DNA from: Pseudomonas sp. MWU13-2100
GTDB lineage: Bacteria > Pseudomonadota > Gammaproteobacteria > Pseudomonadales > Pseudomonadaceae
Assembly: GCF_023242365.1 (NCBI RefSeq)
Contig: NZ_JALLIX010000004.1
Span: 124,001-188,000, forward strand
Direction of reading: 5' to 3'
DNA length: 64,000 bases
Of this stretch, positions 55,285 to 63,398 are shown piece by piece. The notes under the pieces were generated by a model. That model did not search any database. It worked only from the letters and a program-made list of their open reading frames with translations, and was not told the origin of the DNA. The position numbers and the translations under genes are program-made. Numbering within the stretch: the first letter of the stretch is position 1; each line of letters begins with the position of its first letter.

Positions 55285-56748
55285 TTAACCGTTGAGAGCG
55301 CTCTGGCAGGCATTCACTGGCGGCACACACTGGCGCCAGGGCTGGGCCTGTTCCAGTTGCGCGGCCAGGGCCAGCAAGGTCGCTTCCTCGCCAAAGCGGC
55401 CGGCGAAATGCGCGCCCATGGGCAAGCCTTGCGCGCTCCAATGCAGCGGCACCGACATCGCCGGTTGTCCGCTGGCGTTGAACAAAGCGGTAAACGGCGA
55501 GTAGCTGTGGAAGCGCTCGATCAATTCATCAAGGCTCAGGCTGGCGTCGCGCAGATCCAGCTCGCCGATTGACACCGGTTCACGGGTCAGGGTCGGGCTG
55601 AGGATCAGGTCGTAATCCTGCATGAACAGCGCCAACTGCCGACCGAGGGCATGGATCCACTCCACGGCCGCCGCATATTGCGCGCCGCTGACCCCACCCT
55701 TGTCGCGCAAAATGATGCGTGTGCGGACCTCCAGCTCCTCGGGCCGCACCGGCGCGCCACGCATCTGTCCCAACAGCTCGACGTAGTTGCGCGTGCTGGC
55801 ACCGATGATGGTGAACACCTGATCGAGAAACTCGGGCAGTACCACCGGTAACCGGGCAGGCTCAACCCGATGTCCCAGGGACTCGCACAGGCTCGCGGCC
55901 TGATGCACCGCCGCCAGACTTTGCGCGGAGGTCGGCCAGGGCCCGAGCTGATCCACCAGGGCGATCCGCAATGGCCGTGGTGCCTGCTCCAAGGCCGTCA
56001 CATAAGACCGTGCCTGCCGCGGCGCGGCATAGGGCGCGCCCAGATCGGCCCCAGCCGTGGCATCAAGCAGCGCCGCGCTGTCGCGCACCGACAAGGTGAT
56101 GCAGTGGTTGGTCCCCATGCCCGCCCAGCCCTCGCCGATCATCGGTCCGGAGGGCAGCAAACCACGGCTGGGCTTGAGCCCGAAAACCCCGCAACAGGAC
56201 GCCGGCACCCGCAACGAGCCACCGCCGTCATTGCCATGGGCAAAAGGCACCACCCGTGCCGCCACCAACGCCGCCGCCCCACCGCTGGAGCCGCCAGCAC
56301 TATGCTGGGTATTCCATGGGTTGCGGGTGGCGCCAAAGCGAGTCGACTCTGTGGAGTAGGAGGTACCGAATTCCGGTGCCGTGCTGGTGCCGACAATCAG
56401 GCAACCGGCGCGGCGCAGGCGGGTCACCACCTCAGACTCGAAATCGGCGCGAGCCGCGCCCAGGGCCAGGGAACCATTGGTCATCGCCGCTCCTCGCACC
56501 GGCGCGAACAGGTCCTTGATCAAGGTCGGCACACCGGCAAACAGCCCCTCGCGAACCCCGGGCTCGAGTGCCGCTTCGCGGGCCTGCTCGTAGAGCCGCT
56601 CGGCCACCGCATTGAGCTGGGGCTCGACCCTCTCCAGACGTTCGATCACCGCGTCGAGCAGTTCCACCGGCTGCACGTCGCCGCACCTGACCAGCGCGGC
56701 CAGGCCGCTGGCGTCTTCTTTGTCCAATAGCTGCTGAATGTCTTGCAT
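55285..56748 (-). CDS. Amidase-signature-family amidase
   Basis: A 487-residue hydrolase with the Ser-cisSer-Lys triad: K in PTLIKDLFAP, cis-Ser and Ser in GGSSGGAAALVAARVVPFAHG. The glycine-rich core and the C-terminal FTALFNASGQPAMSVPL are family-typical. It would release ammonia or an amine from an amide. It follows an MFS gene by 16 nt. The substrate is unknown; an aromatic or hydroxycinnamoyl amide fits the neighbourhood. Confidence 0.88.
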   Translation of the reverse strand: MQDIQQLLDKEDASGLAALVRCGDVQPVELLDAVIERLERVEPQLNAVAERLYEQAREAALEPGVREGLFAGVPTLIKDLFAPVRGAAMTNGSLALGAARADFESEVVTRLRRAGCLIVGTSTAPEFGTSYSTESTRFGATRNPWNTQHSAGGSSGGAAALVAARVVPFAHGNDGGGSLRVPASCCGVFGLKPSRGLLPSGPMIGEGWAGMGTNHCITLSVRDSAALLDATAGADLGAPYAAPRQARSYVTALEQAPRPLRIALVDQLGPWPTSAQSLAAVHQAASLCESLGHRVEPARLPVVLPEFLDQVFTIIGASTRNYVELLGQMRGAPVRPEELEVRTRIILRDKGGVSGAQYAAAVEWIHALGRQLALFMQDYDLILSPTLTREPVSIGELDLRDASLSLDELIERFHSYSPFTALFNASGQPAMSVPLHWSAQGLPMGAHFAGRFGEEATLLALAAQLEQAQPWRQCVPPVNACQSALNG

Positions 56749-56764
56749 GCTTGATACTCCGACT

Positions 56765-58012
56765 CTATTTCAATGACGAGGGGGTGGATACGGCGACAGC
56801 ATTCGAGCGCTGACGCGCCAACGCGGCGATCCCCCACAGGAACGCGGCAGCGACACTGGCAAGGGCCAGCCATGCGATGGAATGGCGCAAGTCACCCGTA
56901 AACGCGCCCAGAGCCACCACCACCAAGGGGCTGACGAACTGACCGAAATACAGGCAGGCGGTGAAGCCGCCCAGTCCGCGACCACGGGTTCTGGCACTCA
57001 GGGCCTCCATCACCGGCGCCATGACATTGGGTACCAGCAGCCCCGCGCCCAAACCATGGATCAGCACCGCCAACAGCACTTGCTCATAGCTGTGCCCGCG
57101 CATCAGCAACCACAGCCCGATCCCCAGCAACAGCAGCAATAGCCCATTGGTACCAGCGATCCCCAGGCGCCGCCGCAGCAGCGGCCAAGCCAGGGAGCCG
57201 CCCAGGGTGGCCAGCAGGCTCAGACCGGCGGACAAACCGATCAGGGTGCTCGACGTTACGCCGAGACCGACCAGCAAGATGGGGGTTTGTACCGGCACCA
57301 CAAAGCACAGCACCATACCGCCGAGGATCAGCAGATAACCCACAACCAGCGGCAGGAACGCCACCCGCTGCGCGCCTTGCGCCTCGACGGACGGCTGGGC
57401 ACTGACCGGTTCCCAGAGCAGCTTGAGCATGGCTGGTACCAACAGCAGCGGTAATAGATAGAGAAGGAACGGCAAGCGCCAGGAATGCTCGCCCAAAGCG
57501 CCGCCCAGGACGTAGAACAACGCACCGACCAGGCCGATGGTGACCACCTGGCGATTGATGTAGTGCAACCGTTCCTCACCCTGCCAATAGTCGGCGATCA
57601 GCGCCGCGCAACAGGTCATCACCGCTGCCTCGGCCACCCCGAACAGCAGGCGTACCGCAACAATCGAGAGCAAGTCGCCGAGCAACGCCGGCAGCGCGCC
57701 GAGCAAGGCATAGAGCACGGTGGCAAACACCAGCAGCGCCTTGCGTCCGACCCGATCGGCGAGCCAGCCGGCCAGTGGCGCGCACACGGCAATCGCCAGC
57801 GCCGGCCCGGTCACCGCCAATGGCAGCAGCACACCGGCCTGGGGATTGAGTGGAGCGAACTCGGCCCCCAGTTTCGGCAGGATCGGCGCAACCATCGCCG
57901 CGCCCATGATGGTCAGACTACTGCCCAGCATCAGCACCAGCCCTTCACGGCGCCCCGTGGCCTGACGCGTGACGGGCGTGGCCAGAGTCGAAGCAGAATG
58001 CACATCGGTCAT
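56765..58012 (-). CDS. MFS transporter (drug/metabolite type)
   Basis: A 415-residue permease with about twelve helices and the loop 2-3 motif AGWLADRVGRKALLV. The N-terminal TM1 (GLVLMLGSSLTIMGAAMVAPIL) and TM5 motif region suggest a DHA1-type antiporter or importer. It lies between the phenol-type outer-membrane protein and the amidase, with 10-16 nt gaps, so the three form one transcriptional unit. The direction of transport is uncertain. Confidence 0.85.
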   Translation of the reverse strand: MTDVHSASTLATPVTRQATGRREGLVLMLGSSLTIMGAAMVAPILPKLGAEFAPLNPQAGVLLPLAVTGPALAIAVCAPLAGWLADRVGRKALLVFATVLYALLGALPALLGDLLSIVAVRLLFGVAEAAVMTCCAALIADYWQGEERLHYINRQVVTIGLVGALFYVLGGALGEHSWRLPFLLYLLPLLLVPAMLKLLWEPVSAQPSVEAQGAQRVAFLPLVVGYLLILGGMVLCFVVPVQTPILLVGLGVTSSTLIGLSAGLSLLATLGGSLAWPLLRRRLGIAGTNGLLLLLLGIGLWLLMRGHSYEQVLLAVLIHGLGAGLLVPNVMAPVMEALSARTRGRGLGGFTACLYFGQFVSPLVVVALGAFTGDLRHSIAWLALASVAAAFLWGIAALARQRSNAVAVSTPSSLK

Positions 58013-58022
58013 GATCCGGCCC

Positions 58023-58958
58023 TCAGAAGCTTTGGGAAACGCGCAAGGCGACGGTGTAGCCTTCGGCGCGGTTGCTCGCGCCCTGCTCTTTGTAAACGTG
58101 CAGCCAGATCGGCGGCAGCCCCGGTTTGAAGTAGCTCAGCGCCGGCCCCACGGCCAGTACCCGGGCCCGATTGCCGCCGACCAGGGCTGGGGCATCGTCA
58201 TCGGTGAACTGGCGGTAGTAGTAGCCGCCAATGCCAGCGGTCCAGGGACCGAAGTGCTGGCCCACGGCGAACTCATGCCGGTACTCCACGCCGTTCTTGT
58301 AGTGGGTGGCCGGGTTGCGCGTGTTGACGTCCAGCTCAAAGCTCGACGACACCTCGAAACCGCTGTCGCTGATGTAGGTGCCGTTGACGATGGGGGAAAA
58401 CGTCCAGTGATTGAGTCCTGGAGAAATCAGTCGGTTCTTGTCGTAGTCGCCAGTGGGCGTCTGGATCTGCAGTTGAGTGTTGATGAACAGGTTGGGCGAC
58501 AGGTTCCATTGCAGAATCAATGGCAGCAACTGCACATCGGCCATCCGGAACGGATCGGCCGCAAGCTTCAACGGACCGCCCGGTGTTGGCACCTCCAGAG
58601 AGGCATCCATCTTGAAGAAAGGCACCACCGCGCCAAAGCCGTATTTGGCGCCCAACACGCTGTAGTTCGTCATGCGCATATAGGCCAGACCAAGGGACAG
58701 CACGTCCAGGGAGAACTTGTTATCCACCGAGCGCCCATGGCTGTCTTTCTGCACACGGGTCGAATAAAAGGCGGTACGCAGGCCCAGGGTGCCGAATGGC
58801 GTGGCCGGCGGCATCATTCCCGCGCCGAAGTCATAGACCCCCACGGCGGTGGTCGGTGCACCGTTTTCAGTGGCCTGCGCGGCGTCGCACAAACCGAACA
58901 GCGCCAAGGTGAGCACGGTGACGCGGCGAATGCTTGAATTATTGTTGTGGTGACTCAT
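58023..58958 (-). CDS. Phenol-degradation-type outer-membrane protein (SphA/MetA-like)
   Basis: A 311-residue protein of the Phenol_MetA_deg/SphA family with a signal peptide (VTVLTLALFGLCDAAQA) and a C-terminal Phe (VALRVSQSF). The GLRTAFYSTR and LGLAYMRMTNYSVLGAKYGF segments are barrel strands. Members assist passage of aromatics through the outer membrane. Codons 3-7 (His-His-Asn-Asn-Asn) translate a CA motif, placing the catabolite-repression signal inside the coding region. Confidence 0.85.
   Translation of the reverse strand: MSHHNNNSSIRRVTVLTLALFGLCDAAQATENGAPTTAVGVYDFGAGMMPPATPFGTLGLRTAFYSTRVQKDSHGRSVDNKFSLDVLSLGLAYMRMTNYSVLGAKYGFGAVVPFFKMDASLEVPTPGGPLKLAADPFRMADVQLLPLILQWNLSPNLFINTQLQIQTPTGDYDKNRLISPGLNHWTFSPIVNGTYISDSGFEVSSSFELDVNTRNPATHYKNGVEYRHEFAVGQHFGPWTAGIGGYYYRQFTDDDAPALVGGNRARVLAVGPALSYFKPGLPPIWLHVYKEQGASNRAEGYTVALRVSQSF
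58938..58950 (-). promoter_or_regulatory. CA motif inside the SphA-like coding start
   Basis: CCACAACAATAATT covers codons 3-7 of the SphA-like gene, downstream of its ATG. Confidence 0.5.
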
Positions 58959-59027
58959 CGAATGCCCCTCCCAATCAAATGGTGTGGGCCATCCTAGTAA
59001 CGGTCCCGGGTAGCGGGTTATCCGTTT

Positions 59028-60020
59028 TCAGCACAGTTGATGGCGACGCAAGGTCTGCGATGGCGTCTCGCCGAACAGCGTCCGATAATCGCTGGCAAAG
59101 CGACTCAGGTGCCAGAAGCCCCAGCGCGCCGCCACCTCTTGCACCCCGTGCTCATAGGGGCTGTCACGCAGCTCACGGCGCACCGCGTTGAGGCGCAGTG
59201 CCCGCAAGTAGGCCACGGGATTGATACCCAGGGTTTCCTGGAAACAGTACTGGAGTTTGCGCCGGCTGGCGCCGATGTGATTGCACAGGTCGAGGATCGA
59301 CAGGGGCTCGTCCAGATGCCCCAGCGCATATTCCCTGGCACGATCGACCATGCGCTTGCGCGCCGTCGGATTGAGGGGCGGCGCCTGATCCGGTGCCACC
59401 AGTTCCAGCAACTGCACCATCACCGCGTCGCGGATCCCATGACGAATCGCCTCATGACCCAGCAGGTTATCTTGCCCCTGATCGGCAGCGGCCAACTCAT
59501 CGAACAACAGCGTCAGTTCGGCTTGCACCGAGGAAGTGCCCAAACGGTAACACCTGGGAAGATCGGTAATTCGAAACCGGCTGGCCTGGCGTTCCAGAAC
59601 ATGCTCCAGGGCCTGGATTTCAACCGTGACGGCCAAGAGGTCCAGATGCTCGGGGATGCGCAGATCGGGCAAATGCTCACCATGAGCCACCAGCAGGCTC
59701 TGCTCATGGATCGGATGCCCGGCGCAAAACACCGGTCCCTGTGAGCTCAGTGGCACGCTGAAGGTGATGGCCCCCGCCCAGGCGCTACCGCTCTTGAGCA
59801 TGGACTGATTGGTGCGGTCGCGCACCAGCTGCATCCAGCCGGCACGGAACTCGATCAGCTCGCCCTCGAAGAGCCCCGGCGTCATCTGGTCGTAACGCAC
59901 CTGCCAGCCACCCATGTTACGCGCGTGCTGATCGATATCATGGGTGTGATATCGCTGAATCGCTGAAGGCATACCCGAGGTTGCCGTGGTGGTTTCCACG
60001 GCTGAATTATTGTTGTTCAT
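59028..60020 (-). CDS. AraC-family regulator of the protocatechuate block
   Basis: A 330-residue regulator. The C-terminal double HTH is intact (HLDEPLSILDLCNHIGASRR, KLQYCFQETLGINPVAYLRA, then VQEVAARWGFWHLSRFASDY and FGETPSQTLRRH). The N-terminal effector domain is of the AraC_binding_2 type (GWQVRYDQMTPGLFEGEL). ATG 60020 yields MNNNNSAVE: the four asparagines encode a CA motif. The gene lies after pcaC on the same strand and probably controls the outer-membrane, MFS, amidase and pca genes. The inducer is unknown. Confidence 0.85.
   Translation of the reverse strand: MNNNNSAVETTTATSGMPSAIQRYHTHDIDQHARNMGGWQVRYDQMTPGLFEGELIEFRAGWMQLVRDRTNQSMLKSGSAWAGAITFSVPLSSQGPVFCAGHPIHEQSLLVAHGEHLPDLRIPEHLDLLAVTVEIQALEHVLERQASRFRITDLPRCYRLGTSSVQAELTLLFDELAAADQGQDNLLGHEAIRHGIRDAVMVQLLELVAPDQAPPLNPTARKRMVDRAREYALGHLDEPLSILDLCNHIGASRRKLQYCFQETLGINPVAYLRALRLNAVRRELRDSPYEHGVQEVAARWGFWHLSRFASDYRTLFGETPSQTLRRHQLC
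60006..60017 (-). promoter_or_regulatory. CA motif inside the AraC-regulator coding start
   Basis: AACAACAATAAT forms codons 2-5 (Asn-Asn-Asn-Asn) directly after the ATG at 60020. Confidence 0.55.
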
Positions 60021-60171
60021 GGAAGGATCCTGTTGAGCACACAAGGCTTACAGGCAGTTGCTTACGCAAGTTCCATTCCGCCACATCGACCACTGGCGCT
60101 ATTGTGCCGAAAATGGCTAATGGCGACGCCGCAGCCTACGCCGGCCACACCGCAGATCCAGCATCGCTACC

Positions 60172-60558
60172 TCACGACTGGGCGTCCATTTCCTCCCAAA
60201 CCGCCTCAGCCAGATGGAAGGTGGCGTTGGCCGCGGGAATGCCGCAATAGATCGCGCTCTGCATCAACACTTCCTTGATCTCGTCGCGGGTCACGCCATT
60301 GTTTTTTGCCGCACGCAAATGCAGGCGCAACTCCCCTTCGCGGTTCATGCCGATCAGCATGGCGATGGTGATCAGGCTGCGGGTGTGCCGCGGCAATCCG
60401 GGGCGGGTCCAGATATCGCCCCAGGCATGCCGGGTGATCATCTCCTGGAACTCGCCATTGAACGGGGTCAGCTTTTCCAGACTGCGATCCACGTGGGCAT
60501 CGCCGAGCACTTCGCGGCGTACTTTCATGCCGGCTTCGTAGCGTTGTTGTTCGTCCAT
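60172..60558 (-). CDS. pcaC: 4-carboxymuconolactone decarboxylase
   Basis: Decarboxylates 4-carboxymuconolactone to 3-oxoadipate enol-lactone in the protocatechuate branch. The 128-residue protein has the CMD motif: GMNREGELRLHLRAAKNNGV followed by EIKEVLMQSAIYCGIPAANA, including the conserved H and the acid pair. ATG 60558 is preferred (AGGATCC upstream). It follows pcaB by only 14 nt; the usual pcaD gene between them is missing. Confidence 0.93.
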   Translation of the reverse strand: MDEQQRYEAGMKVRREVLGDAHVDRSLEKLTPFNGEFQEMITRHAWGDIWTRPGLPRHTRSLITIAMLIGMNREGELRLHLRAAKNNGVTRDEIKEVLMQSAIYCGIPAANATFHLAEAVWEEMDAQS

Positions 60559-60572
60559 TTCAGGATCCTGTT

Positions 60573-61934
60573 CTAAGGTTTGAAGGCGTGATGTTCGGCC
60601 AGCGCGCGCTGGACCCAGCGCTGTGACTGGCCCAGGTAACAGGCCGGGTCCAGCAGGCGGCCCAGCGCCTCGGCGGACAGTTGCGCGGTCACTTGCGGTT
60701 CGCCAGCAAGCACCTGACGCAGGTGCGCGCCCTGCTCCACCGCACGGCGGCAACATTGTTCGATCAGATGGTGCGCCGCATCGCGGCCAATACGTCGGGA
60801 CAAGGCAATGCTCACGGCTTCCGCCAGCACCAGCCCTTTGGTCAACTCCAGGTTCTGCCGCATGCGCCCGGCGTCGACCTCCAACCCTGGCGCCACTTGC
60901 AAGGCCTGTTGCAGCGAGCCGGACACCAGGCAACAGAGCTCCGGCAAGGTTTCCCATTCGGCATGCCAGAGGCCGAGGCTGCGCTCATGTTCCTGCGGCA
61001 TTGCGCTGAACATCGTCGCCACCAGCCCGGGGGCCCGGGTCGCCGCGCCGATCATCACTGCCGCGCCGACCGGATTGCGCTTGTGCGGCATGGTCGAGGA
61101 GCCGCCCTTGCCGGGTGCGGCCGGCTCGAACACCTCAGCGGCTTCGGTCTGCATGAGCAAACTGAGATCGCGTCCGACTTTACCCAGGCTGCCGGCGATC
61201 ATGCCCAGCAGACTGGCGAACTCCACCAGCCGATCACGCTGGGTGTGCCAAGGCTGGTCGGGCAAGTGCAGATTCAATTCAGTGGCCAGCGCTTCGGCCA
61301 CCGCAAAAGCCTGGTCGCCCAAGGCCGCCAGGCTGCCCGAAGCCCCGCCGAATTGCAGGCACAGCAAACGCGGCTTGATTTCCATGAGGCGCTGGCGATG
61401 ACGAGTGATAGCGCCCAGCCAACCGGCGATTTTCATACCCAAGGTCACGGGTGTCGCCTGTTGCAGCCAGGTACGTCCGGCCAGCGGCGTGCTCGCGTAG
61501 CGCGTGGCCTGCTCGGCGAACGCATCGGCCAAGCGCGCCAGATCGCGCTCCAACAGCTCGATGGCGCAACGCAGTTGCAGCACCAGGCCGCTGTCCATCA
61601 CGTCCTGACTGGTGGCGCCCATATGCAGGTAACGCTCAGCCGTCGGGTTGACCGCGGCAATCTTCTTGCCCAATGCCTTGACCAGCGGAATCGCTGAATT
61701 ACCGGCATTGCCGATGGCCACGGCCAACTCGTCGATATCAAACAGCTGCGCGCGACAGGCCGCTTCGATATCGGCAACCACCTCCTGGGGAATCAGCCCG
61801 CTGCTGGCTTCGGCACGGGCCAGGGCGGCTTCGAAATCGAGCATGCCCTGCAACCGGCCCTGATCGGAAAAAATCGCCCGCATGGCCGGCTGGGTGAAAT
61901 AGGCATCGAAAAGTTGATTCGTCGGTCTGTTCAA
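60573..61934 (-). CDS. pcaB: 3-carboxy-cis,cis-muconate cycloisomerase
   Basis: Cyclises 3-carboxymuconate to 4-carboxymuconolactone. The 453-residue protein belongs to the fumarase/aspartase superfamily, with the signature GSSTMPHKRNPVGA, the GATSQDVMDSG segment and the third conserved region TPLAGRTWLQQATPVTLG. The start is TTG 61934, with GGAG 7 nt upstream; no ATG fits. It is 39 nt after the PcaK-like gene. Confidence 0.93.
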   Translation of the reverse strand: MNRPTNQLFDAYFTQPAMRAIFSDQGRLQGMLDFEAALARAEASSGLIPQEVVADIEAACRAQLFDIDELAVAIGNAGNSAIPLVKALGKKIAAVNPTAERYLHMGATSQDVMDSGLVLQLRCAIELLERDLARLADAFAEQATRYASTPLAGRTWLQQATPVTLGMKIAGWLGAITRHRQRLMEIKPRLLCLQFGGASGSLAALGDQAFAVAEALATELNLHLPDQPWHTQRDRLVEFASLLGMIAGSLGKVGRDLSLLMQTEAAEVFEPAAPGKGGSSTMPHKRNPVGAAVMIGAATRAPGLVATMFSAMPQEHERSLGLWHAEWETLPELCCLVSGSLQQALQVAPGLEVDAGRMRQNLELTKGLVLAEAVSIALSRRIGRDAAHHLIEQCCRRAVEQGAHLRQVLAGEPQVTAQLSAEALGRLLDPACYLGQSQRWVQRALAEHHAFKP

Positions 61935-61973
61935 ACCACTGCTCCAGGATTCATGAAAATCAGTGAGGCGCTC

Positions 61974-63323
61974 TCAGGCAGCATCCGCATGGCTGACCAG
62001 TCCCTTGATCACGACCGCCAGGGTCGCCAATGCCGCGGGTACCACCAGGGCGGTCAGCACCTGTTCGAAGTTCCAGCCCAGGCCCAATAACGTCGCCCCG
62101 GCCCAGGCTCCCAGGATCGCGCCGAAACGACCAATGCCGAGCATCCACGACACCCCGGTGGCGCGCCCCTGGGTTGGATAGAAGCGCGCGGCCAGTGAGG
62201 GCATCGCCGATTGCGCGCCGTTGATGCACATGCCGGCCAACAGCACCAGGGCGGCCAAGAGGCTGACATGGCCGAGGCTCTGCCCCACCAGCCAGGCGAA
62301 TACGCCCGCCAACAGGTAGGCAGCGCCAATGACCTTGTGCGGATTGAATTTATCCATCGCCCAGCCCACACCCACGGCACTGAGCACGCCGCCGAACTGG
62401 AACAGCGCGCCGATAAAGGCCGATTGCTCCATGCTCGCGCCGCTGTCATGCATCAGGGTCGGCAACCAGCTGGTCAGCAGGTACACGATCACCAGCCCCA
62501 TGAAATAGGTCAGCCACAACAACAGGGTCCCCGCGCTATAGGTAGCGGAGAAAATTACCTTCAACACGTTGCGACTCTGTACCACCATCTGTTCGGGCAC
62601 GCTGAAGCCGGTGGCCGCCGCAACCTCCAGCGGTGCAATCGGTGCCAGCACCCGACGAATCCGTTCCACACCACGATTGCGTACCACCAGAAAGCGTGCC
62701 GACTCCGGCAACCGGAACAACAGCACCACCGCCAGCACCAGCGGCAAAATCCCGCCGAGCATCAGCAGGCTGTGCCAACCCAGCAGTGGAATCAGCTTCG
62801 CCGAGACGAACCCGCCGCAGGCCATGCCCAGATTGAAACCGCAGAACATGCTGGTCACCAGCAACGACTTGAGCCGCTCCGGGGTGTATTCGGACAGCAG
62901 CGTGGTGGCATTGGGCATCGCCGCCCCCAGGCCCAGGCCGGTCAACAGACGCAGGGCCAGCAGTTGATCGATATTGCTGCTGTAGGCCGACAGCAAACTG
63001 AACGCGCCGAACAGAAACACCGCCACCACCAGCACCACTTTGCGCCCGAAACGGTCGGCCAGGGGGCCGGAACCCAGGGCACCGAAGACCATGCCGATCA
63101 GCGCGGCACTCATCACCGGCCCCAGGCTGGCACGATCAATGCCCCAGTCCTGGCTCAAGGCCGGGGCAATAAAGCCCATGGCCGCCGTGTCCAGACCGTC
63201 GAGAAAGACGATCAGGAAACACAGCAGCACCACCCGCCATTGATAGCTGGAGAGTGGCTTGGTGTTGATCAATAGCTGAACATCAAGCGTGCCCACCACG
63301 GGCACAGGGGCGAATAACGACAT
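61974..63323 (-). CDS. PcaK-like aromatic-acid/H+ symporter
   Basis: A 449-residue AAHS-family permease with twelve helices. It has the TM1 motif LDGLDTAAMGFIAPALS (D-G-x-D-x-x) and GPLADRFGRKVVLVVAV in loop 2-3, as in PcaK, BenK and VanK. It probably imports protocatechuate, 4-hydroxybenzoate or vanillate. It lies between pcaG and pcaB. A CA motif and AAGGAA precede ATG 63323. Confidence 0.87.
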   Translation of the reverse strand: MSLFAPVPVVGTLDVQLLINTKPLSSYQWRVVLLCFLIVFLDGLDTAAMGFIAPALSQDWGIDRASLGPVMSAALIGMVFGALGSGPLADRFGRKVVLVVAVFLFGAFSLLSAYSSNIDQLLALRLLTGLGLGAAMPNATTLLSEYTPERLKSLLVTSMFCGFNLGMACGGFVSAKLIPLLGWHSLLMLGGILPLVLAVVLLFRLPESARFLVVRNRGVERIRRVLAPIAPLEVAAATGFSVPEQMVVQSRNVLKVIFSATYSAGTLLLWLTYFMGLVIVYLLTSWLPTLMHDSGASMEQSAFIGALFQFGGVLSAVGVGWAMDKFNPHKVIGAAYLLAGVFAWLVGQSLGHVSLLAALVLLAGMCINGAQSAMPSLAARFYPTQGRATGVSWMLGIGRFGAILGAWAGATLLGLGWNFEQVLTALVVPAALATLAVVIKGLVSHADAA

Positions 63324-63336
63324 ACAGGCATTTCCT

Positions 63337-63348
63337 TCTTATTATTAT
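63337..63348 (-). promoter_or_regulatory. Crc/Hfq-type CA motif before the PcaK-like gene
   Basis: The mRNA reads ATAATAATAAGAA and leads into the AAGGAA ribosome site. Confidence 0.5.
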
Positions 63349-63398
63349 CGGGTCGCTTGCATCGGCAAGCGCCCTACAAGCGCACGCAAGCCACAACC

